This document shows positions 56,090 to 64,000 of a stretch of DNA of 64,000 bases, in pieces. The notes beneath the pieces were generated by a model, which was not told where the DNA came from, did not search any database, and saw nothing but the letters and a program-made list of their open reading frames with translations. Made by a program: the position numbers and the translations under genes. Numbering within the stretch: the stretch's first letter is position 1; each line of letters begins with the position of its first letter. Source of the DNA: Lolium rigidum (taxonomy: Eukaryota > Streptophyta > Magnoliopsida > Poales > Poaceae); NCBI RefSeq assembly GCF_022539505.1, contig NC_061513.1, positions 175,304,017-175,368,016 on the forward strand, written 5' to 3'.

Positions 56090-57272
56090 TCAGTCCAAAT
56101 CCACAATCCCAAAATTGGAGAGAAGGATCTTCATTTGCTCGACGAAATCCGAGCCTGTTGCATACTCTGTTAGCATCCCTACTGCAAACCCAAACATAGC
56201 CCATCTGCAAGAGTTTTATATAATCAGAATCACCATACAGGAACAAGCAATCTTAAACTATTTGACGGAACAGTTAAACTTAAGTGTGCATCATCTTGCA
56301 TTTCAGCATGCTTGTTTTTTGTTTTTGGCCGAATTACGGTAGGGGAAGCCTATTTCAGCATGCTTGTCGCTATTACTAGTCGCTTCTGTGACTTGTTACT
56401 TATTATTATTATTATAGGTAAGTTACTTCAGGAGAAAGAACACTATAGTTTGCAGTAACTTTACTATGATCCCTGCTTTTGAGTACTCGTAGACATGCCC
56501 AAAAAATTTTAGAGGTCAGTTGTTTGTTTGGGGGCATGCTGTATTGATGTCTGTTACAAGCATAAACCATGATCATTCTGCACCATTAATTTGCAATTCA
56601 GTAGGTTATGAAATATTGTTACTCCCTCCGATTCATATTAATTGACTTCAATATGAATGTATCTAGAACTAAAATGTGTCTAGATACATCCATATTAGAG
56701 TCAATTAATATGAACCGGAGGGAGTATTTAAGGAACTGTATTCCATTTCATCACCTGATTGCTACTATTTAGAAAATCTAACAAAACATGTACTGCTTAA
56801 ACTTGATGCAAGTTGCAGTTGCAGAGGGGCAGCCATACCTTCCATTGGAAATCTCGTTCTTGGCTAGCCACCCGAAGAAGGGCCCCTGGTTGGTCTCCTC
56901 CAGCTTCTTCTTCTTGAAGTACTCCTGCAGTTCCTTGGCCACCTTCCTCTGGTACTCGAACGTCACAACCCCTCCCACCGGTGGCGGCCCAGCAGCCACC
57001 GAGGCTGCCGGCTTCGTCTCAGGAGGAGGAGGTGACGGCGCTGCCGGCTTCACCGGGGTGGGTGGCTTGGACAGGCTCGGAGGGCTGGACAGAGATGGCC
57101 CCTTGGGAGGCATGGGCGGCGGCGGCGACAGCGGGGGCGCAGACGGTCTCCTGGGCCCCTCCGCGCTGGAGCTCCGGATCACGGCGAAGGACCTGCATGC
57201 CCGGTACGAAGGCGGCGGGACGACACGTCCCACCTTCACCTTGATGGAAGGGATGGAGGGTGCCAAAGACAT
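56090..57272 (-). CDS. OHP2: One-helix protein 2 (LIL6), chloroplastic, right copy
   Basis: Exons 56839-57272 and 56090-56204 join to 182 residues with the same structure as the left copy: transit peptide, Pro-rich linker, EISNGRWAMFGFAVGM chlorophyll-binding helix, and end LSNFGIVDLD. It differs from the left copy at two residues in the transit and linker region (VVPPPSY, SSAEGP). Both copies have intact frames and splice sites, so if the duplication is real the genome carries two closely linked functional-looking OHP2 genes. Confidence 0.93.
56622..56724. mobile_element. Stowaway MITE, right arm (103 bp)
   Basis: Mirror of 21637-21739, flanked by TA at 56620-56621 and 56725-56726, inside the OHP2 intron. 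Confidence 0.92.
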
Positions 57273-58095
57273 TGCTTCGTTTGAGCTGCCTGGCGTTGTT
57301 GGCTCTTGGAAAGAACAGAGAGACAGAGGAGAAGGGAATGGGAGGGAAGGCGTGGAGAAGGTTTGGACACACACTACACTGGGGCGCGCTCGTTGTGGAT
57401 AAGGGTGTGTGGTGTCAAGTCTCTTCCCCTCTCGGGACAGGGAACAGGGGCAGTGCCAAGTACTAGTTGGAGTTGGAGATGCGTGAGAGGAGAAGGAGCA
57501 GCAGGTGTTCGATCTTCGATGGCGAGTTGCGGATTAGATTGTGAGGTTTTCAGGGACTCGACATGGGCGCAGCACGTTCAGACATTCCTGCCTCCTGCTG
57601 CGTGTTGCGATTGTCCCCGTCAGGCCCGGACGCCCCGTACAACTTGTTGGTTGGAGACTTGCGCAGAATTTTTTTTTCCACTTTTCTGGACGCGAGGCCT
57701 GCGTGTAGACGTGTACTAGGGTCACTGCTTTTTGTTTTGGCCTTTGAGGGCGTGATCATCACACGAGCTACGTGGAGGTGGTAACAATGTTGTGAGAGTG
57801 CGATCAAGGAGACTAAGTTGAATAAAGAAGAAAGTCTAGAGAGGTGTAGGAGGGAGATAGAAATGTGTTGTCTAGTGACTAAGAGAAAATACTCCTTACA
57901 TAAAAGAACGCTCGTCTTGAGACAGCCTGAGTATGTAACATACATACTCCCTGGGTTCCATATCAATGGTCGCAGATTTATCTCACTACTCATACATTAG
58001 ACACGTTTTAGCGTGTATATACATGCAAATTTTGACAAATCCGCAATAGTTAATATAGAATGGAGGTTGTAGAAAAGAGGACAATCTATGGACGC
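57273..58095. promoter_or_regulatory. OHP2 5' region, right arm
   Basis: Leader and promoter of the right OHP2. G/A-rich on plus next to the ATG (C/T-rich leader on the coding strand), then mixed sequence. No clear TATA box was identified. It lacks the 31-bp tandem duplication found in the left arm. Confidence 0.45.
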
Positions 58096-58462
58096 GGAGC
58101 ATGTGAACCCGGGTGCACATGCACCCCATTATAAAAAAAGGCAATTCCAAAGTTTTAGAATTTTTTAAAAAAAATTGCACGCATTTATATTGTATGTTGA
58201 CGCTTTTTTGTGCAGATTTTGGCATAAAAAAGACTATGTGTGACCTACACATAAATGTGAAAATAGAATTCCTTATTTCCATGAACAGTACACAACCAAT
58301 CATTATAGTGTCATTTGGACATTTTGTCATTTTTGTGTGGGCACATACAATCGAATATTTCCGTGAAAACTTACACAATTATCAAAACAATACATGATTT
58401 TTTTGAGATTTTCAAATGGCATTTTTTTAATATTCAAGAAAACGGGTGCACGTACACGTGGA
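58096..58462. mobile_element. Foldback element 2, right arm
   Basis: Mirror of 19869-20250, with GGGTGCACATGCACCCC at one end and GGGTGCACGTACACGTGG at the other. Confidence 0.5.
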
Positions 58463-58643
58463 TTTATCCTGTTATTTTACGACAATCTATGAGCTACTCC
58501 ATATATTTTGGTATGTATACTAATGGTTCAAGTCTTGCACTGAAGATTGTGCAAAATACTGCCTTACATTAGAAGTTTAGAACGGTGGTAGTGTATTCAA
58601 CTTAACCAAGGGCCTTCAGCAGCGCCCCTCTACTTGGTATTGG

Positions 58644-59945
58644 TCTAAAACCTTTTTACTCGCCTTCCTTCATCTTCCTGTTTAAGGTCTTTACCAGCAA
58701 CAAAATAAGAACTATTAAAATCATTAATACGAACACAAAAGGAACCTTTATACAACACAGATTTAATCAACGTTCTAAATTTAGGAGAGAAATTCCTAGA
58801 TTGCAACATAGAATCCAAGAACTCCCAATCAATACGATCATAAGCCTTCTCATAATCTAGTTTCAAAACTAGACCTGAGTGCTTCTTAGAATAAACGTCG
58901 TGGATAACCTCATGAGCCGCCACTACACTCTCAAGAATGTAGCGACCCTTGATAAATGCAGTCTGATTATTAGCGATCATCCTATTACTAATCGGAGTAA
59001 TCCTATTTGTAATAGCTTTAGTTATTACTTTCAGACTACAATTACCAAGACTAATAGGCTTAAATTTCTTCATGTCTTTAGCATCATGATCCTTCGGAAT
59101 TAAAGTAAAGATGGCATAATTTAGTCTAGAGACATCAAGAGTGCCGGATTCAAAATCCCTCACAAGGGCCATGAAATCAAATTTAATCAAATCCCAAAAC
59201 TTTTGATAAAAAAGAAAGGAAAACCCATCGGGCCCAGGGGCGCCAACCGCATAAGACCCCATGATAGCATCATGTATCTCTTTTTCCGAAAAAGGGGCAT
59301 CAAGCAGGGAGGCCTCCTCATCAGTGAGAAGGTCATCCATGTCCCAAAAACCATCGTCTAAGGAAATATCTTGTCTATTTTCTTTGGCAAAAAGATTTTT
59401 GTAAAAGTTCGCTGCTACATCAAGAATTTCCTCGGTAGTTTCAACGGGATCATTAGGGCCAATGAGGACACTAATATTCTTTTTACGCCTTCAACCGTAT
59501 GAAAATAGGAAGTATTGCGGTCACCTTCGACCACTTGCCTATCCCTAGAACGTTGCCAAGCTTTAGTTTCCTCTTGGGACCAAATCTCATCAAGCTCGGT
59601 TTTAATCTCTTCCATTCTCATTTTATCCCTAGCATCAAGTTGATTTTGTTCTGAAAACACATCCAAGATATCAAACTCTTGCAAAAGAGTTTTTTTTTTT
59701 CAAAGCAGCCTCAAAGTTAATATTCAACCCTTTTAATTTTTTCACAACAGCCTAAGCTTAAACTGCCAAATATCAATTGCAATAGTGCAATTACATTCAC
59801 TATTCCATACTTTGTGAACCATTTCAGAAAACTCCTCATGTTGAAGCCACCATTTTTCAAATCGAAAAAGCTCAGGAAGAGTAGTATACTTACTACCAGT
59901 ATCTAACACAAGCTTACGACTGACGCGTTTCTCTCTTTCAACTGA
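58644..59945 (-). mobile_element. LINE (L1-type) fragment, right arm, longer open RT frame
   Basis: Mirror of 18385-19683. A 231-residue frame (58645-59340) runs uninterrupted from MDDLLTDEEASLLDAPF through GAPGPDGFSFLFY to YDRIDWEFLDSML and a short novel tail. The two indels seen in the left copy are absent. It still lacks the endonuclease domain and the YADD block, so it is dead. Confidence 0.85.
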
Positions 59946-60344
59946 AGAATCGTGTTAGAACATATCAACAGATGTTCAACGAAGACCCTAACCCTATTCA
60001 CTCAGATTTAAATGTTTTCATTCAAATTTAGAATATTTAGAACCAAATTAGAAAGAAATTTAACTAAAATTTAAACTACCCTAACCCTATTCTTCATCCA
60101 AGGCAGAGCACCAGGCCACCCGCGCTGACGACCCAGTGTTTCAGCACCCTCCTGTTCGGCGACCGCGTATTCAACGAACTTCTTGGCCTTGTCGACAGTG
60201 AGCTTGCCCTTCTAGCTACCATCGTCATCCTCAATGTTGTGCGTAATTGCGTCGGAGTAAAAGGTGGCCCCGACAGATGGGAGCATCGGTGAGGATTAAT
60301 TTTGTGTCCGAACCCCAAGAATCTTGTGGAGATGGAGAGTGGAC
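59946..60344. other. Short intergenic region, right arm
   Basis: Mirror of about 17986-18384. Includes a short GC-rich stretch with small frames on both strands; no family resemblance. Confidence 0.4.
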
Positions 60345-60741
60345 AAATGGAGGCCGACCTACATGTATCCCTTTATTTTTAAAATTTCGTAAATCATAGT
60401 TTTGAATTTCAAAAAATTCTGAAAAAAAATCCTAGATGTAACCAATGATGGTATCTACAAACATGTAAAATCTCAATGTGAAATTATTAATAGTTTGCGC
60501 TACACACAAAAAATGTGCGGATATGGGAATAATGAATAGTGCACATTTCAAAACTATAAACCTATCAGATTTTTTCATTTTTGTATAGTCTACAATACAA
60601 AGAATTTCACATTGAGATTTTGCACGTTTATCGATTTCATAATTGTCTACGTCCAGGATTTTTTTTCAGACTTTTTTGAAACTTAAAATTATGATTTCGA
60701 ATTTTAAAAAATAAAGGGCTGCATGTAGCTTGGCCTCCATC
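60345..60741. mobile_element. Foldback element 1, right arm
   Basis: Mirror of 17589-17985 with the same AAATGGAGGCC / GGCCTCCATC ends. Confidence 0.65.
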
Positions 60742-61506
60742 TGCAGTTTTCGGTGGAGATGGTCTTACTTACCTTTTGGGCTATTTGCAAAGATAGCATC
60801 ATTACATCTACATGTGCTCTAGATTTCAGCCGAAGTATCTTCCTAAATACTCTATCATACTATAAAAAAAGTCTTCTAAATTTGGCGATAAACCAATTAA
60901 TTTCTACATATTACTCGCTTTGTCTCAAAACAATTTGCTCAACTTTATCCAGATACGAAAGTATATAGATATATTTAGTTATAGATACATAGAAAAGGTT
61001 GAGAATGTTATTTTAGAAGAGAGAGTATTACTTTCTGCATTCCAATGAATGTCCTTGTTTTCTGTGTTTCTTCTTTAACCAAGAATTACTCTGAATATAT
61101 AAAAGTTTTTGGTATATAATATTAGCATCATTAGAAAGTGTTTTTTGAATACAAATCTAAAATACAAATTATGTATAATATAATTAATATTTTGTTGCTA
61201 ATTTGTTTCTAACTTTATTCCAAACGGAGGTAGTATGAATTGCCTAAACATTGGCTTGCCATGTTGCCAAATTGACCGCCGATCGCCATCGTTGCTCCGT
61301 CATCCGACGGCTGTCCACTTCCCACGGTTTCGCTCGTCGTGGCCGTCCCACTTACGATCCGGGCCCATGAGGTCAACTCCGACGCGGAGCCCAGTATGAT
61401 CATCTACAGCGCAAGTCTCACTAGGACAGCGCAGCACAGCACCAACTGCCACTGAGCCCTTTCCTACTTCCCTTTCGTTTCCCCCCTTTTCTTATTTTTA
61501 TTCTTA

Positions 61507-61536
61507 CTAGCAAAAGTGCCCGTGCGTTGCACCGGG
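61507..61536 (-). mobile_element. Helitron-like 3' terminus, right arm
   Basis: On the minus strand, a CCCGGTGC...GCACGGG hairpin then CACTTTTGCTAG, next to T. Mirror of 16791-16820, so any insertion predates the duplication. Confidence 0.4.
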
Positions 61537-62670
61537 TTTACAATAAACAATACATGCATGTTATTTATTTTCTTTTGTTTTAGATCATTCGAATATGTTA
61601 GCTCTCACTTAACATTTAATTTTCTATGTATATAATATAATAAAGCATTCATTTCGGAAAAGGAAAAGCTTTGCGCCTACTTCCAATCTTTTTGTTTTGT
61701 ATCATGTTTATCCAAAAACACCGACTTAAATAATATACTTGTTAGAACTAAAAAGGAAAAGTTGAGATGAAAGATATGCAAATTCTTGGGTCTTCTGTTG
61801 CAAAGATCAAACTTATAGATAATGGCTCTTTTGTATGGCACATTCGAAGATAAAATGCACGTAACTGGAAGGCGCCATCTACGGATGCGATTACCATCAT
61901 AAAAAACTCGATGGAGGTGGCCGCTGAAATTTGCATCTTGCAAATTTAATTTGAACAAGTAAATAAAACTATGTAGAAAGTCATTAAAATATTGAGCTGC
62001 ATAAATTTCATACAAAATTTTGGCTGACAAATCCTGCAAACACATAGCTGGCCAGTGGCATCGAGCAATGCCACAAATTCTGCAATGTGAATTGACACAA
62101 ACCCCGCACCTAACAACACCACAAATTCACCAGACAACTATGTTGAAAAAAATCACAACGTAGGAATGTAGGATGCAAAATTATCCAATTTATCATATGT
62201 TCTCATACTTGAAATCCCGACACCAATTTCTCGAGATATTAAGTAGCTTGCAATACCACCGGGCCTAGTCGATGGATTGAGGTTGTGGTGCCTCGCATAA
62301 GTTGAACCAGTATCATAGTTGGAGGAAAAAAATTGGCGGTAAAGTACTTACTCTATTTTTTCTGAATACAAATATATATACAAATCGAAAACGTATTCGA
62401 AAAAAAACTAAAAACACGTCTAAATTGAAATGTTTTAAAATAATTCATAGAAAATACTCATTTTTGTGTGTGCGATGCCTCTTTTGATGCAACGTGTGTA
62501 GAACAGAAAGATCCCACATGTCATTGAAAGATGCTACGGAAAATGGAAAGAAACTCGTGTGGTGTTGTGCTGTTAACCTACAAGGCCATCACGATAAAAA
62601 CATACAAGCCAAACGTGTGTAGCAGTGCCAATGGTCGAGCATGGAGGATAGGATAAGGCTTCGTTGAAAC
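61537..62670. other. AT-rich region without genes, right arm
   Basis: Mirror of about 15660-16790. Only short frames on both strands; if the Helitron reading is right, this is its interior. Confidence 0.4.
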
Positions 62671-62819
62671 GCACATGGAGGAGGAAAGGGGATTTTTCTT
62701 CCAGCGCTGCGCATCCTCCGCCTTCTCTCGTCCTCGAGGCAGGAGCCAACCGTGCTCAACCTACACACATGGAGGAGGAAAGGGGATTTTTCTTCCAGCG
62801 CCGCGCATCCTCCGTCCGC

Positions 62820-63117
62820 CACCTTTGATTTCCTGGATTCTGAGCCTTTCCCGTCTCCTTCTTTAGGATCCCTCTCTGCCTCCTCTGAGTTTCTATCAAC
62901 CTCGGCCGCCACCACCGATTCCCTGCATATCCGAGCCTTTCCGTCTCCCTTCTAGCCTTTCCCGTCTCCTTCTTTAGGATCCCTCTCTGCCTCCTCTGAG
63001 TTTCTATCCCGTTGTGAGATCTCTCAACCTCGGCCGCCACCACTGATTCCCTGCATATCCGAGCCTTTCCGTCTCCCTTCTTAAGATCCCTCTCTGCCTC
63101 CTCTGATTTTCTATCCC
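62820..63117 (-). repeat. ~110-bp tandem repeat, right arm
   Basis: Mirror of 15212-15507; three units, the same partial third unit. Confidence 0.85.
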
Positions 63118-63238
63118 GTGATCTCGATTTGGCGTCTTTGTCTGATCCAGATCCATCGCTCCAGCGCTGTGCTCTCTCTTCCGAGAGCTGTCAAATGTTG
63201 TCATGTAATTGCTTGCTGATGGTTGGAATTTCTGGCCG

Positions 63239-63281
63239 TATATAAACCGGATGATCTTGCCGTAAAGGATCGATGTGGGAC
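63239..63281 (-). promoter_or_regulatory. snRNA-type USE plus TATA box, right arm
   Basis: On the minus strand GTCCCACATCG (63271-63281), 24 nt, then TTTATATA (63239-63246). Element sequences and spacing are identical to the left arm. Confidence 0.6.
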
Positions 63282-63559
63282 TATTCAACCGAGAACATCA
63301 GTACACCATCTGTGTTACTGCGTTCTTAGGCCAGAAAACTATTCTTAAAGCCCTGATAGCCAAATCAAAGCCCAAGCCCGCTTCCTCGTGTGCGGGGGGT
63401 GAACTCCACCGCCCGCTCGGGCCAGGAGCTGTACATACTTGGGTCATAGATGGTTGGACGCGCGGACGAAGAGAATCGTTTTAACGAACCAGTACCATGG
63501 CATGTGTATGTATTATGTGATTTGGTGGGAGGGTAAAACCGTCCACTAAAAAGTTGGAC

Positions 63560-64000
63560 GAAAATTTTGGCAGAAACCTTAGCTCGATTACGATTTTGTT
63601 CCGCCACCGCTCTCCTCTCCTCTCCGCTTCGCTTCTCAAATCCAGGCTCAGATCCGATACCTCGCCCGCCTCCCACCCTGCCGCGCCCAATCGGAATGTA
63701 GTTCTCCCCCAGGTACGATCCGTTCAACCGCAGCATTTTATTTCCCAACTGACTAACTTTCCCGATGTTTTGCTCTTGTTTTACTATTGCTTGGCGAGAT
63801 CCGAGTTGTGCCGGTTCTTGTTTGGGTGTTAGCAAATGCGTTGCTTACGTGAGCTCGATTAGTAATTTGGTTTGGTTCTTGGGTGCTAGATCCGTGTCAA
63901 GGCCCCTCTTCAGTCCGTTAAGCATCAATGGGATCTTAGCTTGGGCATTACTTCAATGTTGCGGATTTTCTTTTTTAGTCTCAAGCTTAGTCGTCTGAAT
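63560..64000 (+). promoter_or_regulatory. Leader exon and start of leader intron of the second copy of the 204-residue gene
   Basis: The C/T-rich leader exon ends at CCCCCAG (63712) followed by GTACGATCC, exactly as in the left arm. The intron continues to the window edge. The coding part, if present, lies just beyond 64000. Confidence 0.6.

Larger units (their letters stand above)
45317..64000 (-). repeat. Right arm of giant inverted duplication
   Basis: Reverse-complement counterpart of 14328-32958; base 64000 pairs with 14328 and base 45317 with about 32958. It starts on the first base after the gap and reaches the window edge without losing similarity, so its full length is unknown. Confidence 0.97.

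Noticed and set aside
14328..64000. Explanation of the two arms as ordinary wheat homeologues
   Set aside because: Homeologous intergenic DNA rarely keeps the same transposon set and non-coding sequence at this identity; a recent duplication or haplotypes fit better.

Overview
This is nuclear DNA of a grass of the wheat tribe (Triticeae). Genes have canonical GT/AG introns. The encoded families are plant-specific: an AFC-type LAMMER kinase, the plastid one-helix protein OHP2 and a DYW-class PPR protein. The repeats are typical of Triticeae: an Angela/BARE1-like Copia LTR, a Gypsy LTR element starting TGATACGTCTCC, Stowaway MITEs with TA target duplications, and a small TIR element with a TTA/TAA target duplication. 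Two runs of exactly 100 N (8038-8137 and 45217-45316) show that the window joins three contigs.

Layout. 1-2948: little recognisable. 2949-7905 (minus): a complete 12-exon LAMMER kinase gene, AFC3-like. 8138-about 10080: decayed Gypsy remnant. 10302-11144 (plus): intronless gene for a probable plastid-targeted protein of unknown function. About 11500-12585: non-autonomous long-TIR element. 13020-about 14760 (minus): gene for a 204-residue plant-conserved protein of unknown function, with an intron in its 5' UTR.

The dominant structure is a giant inverted duplication. Bases 14328-32958 reappear, reverse-complemented, at 45317-64000, and the match is still running at the window edge. Each arm carries, outside to inside: the 5' UTR exon of the 204-residue gene; an snRNA-type USE/TATA pair; a ~110-bp tandem repeat; a Helitron-like terminus; two foldback elements; a LINE fragment; OHP2; a Stowaway MITE; a DYW-PPR gene; a MATH-domain gene; and a ~1.73-kb Harbinger-type element. 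The copies have decayed differently. The left PPR gene is frameshifted and the right is open. The right MATH gene has a broken first exon and the left is open. OHP2 is intact in both.

The centre (about 32 to 45.2 kb) holds a three-unit tandem amplification of the Harbinger end plus flank (left arm only). It is cut by an Angela-like Copia element, which is itself cut by a complete 8.5-kb Gypsy element (36583-45110, TSD GATCA) with gag but no recognisable pol. The second gap lies in the Copia element, and the right arm begins on the base after the gap. The palindrome may therefore be a real segmental inverted duplication, or a second haplotype or paralogous contig scaffolded beside its partner.

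The genes do not form a pathway. They are ordinary nuclear genes for splicing-kinase signalling (AFC), photosystem II assembly (OHP2), organellar RNA editing (PPR-DYW) and MATH-type protein binding. The most unusual coding signal is in the Harbinger-type element. Its ORF, clearest in the right arm, combines four VKxE sumoylation-type sites, a UIM-like helix and a SUMO-interaction-like VDLTDDE motif.
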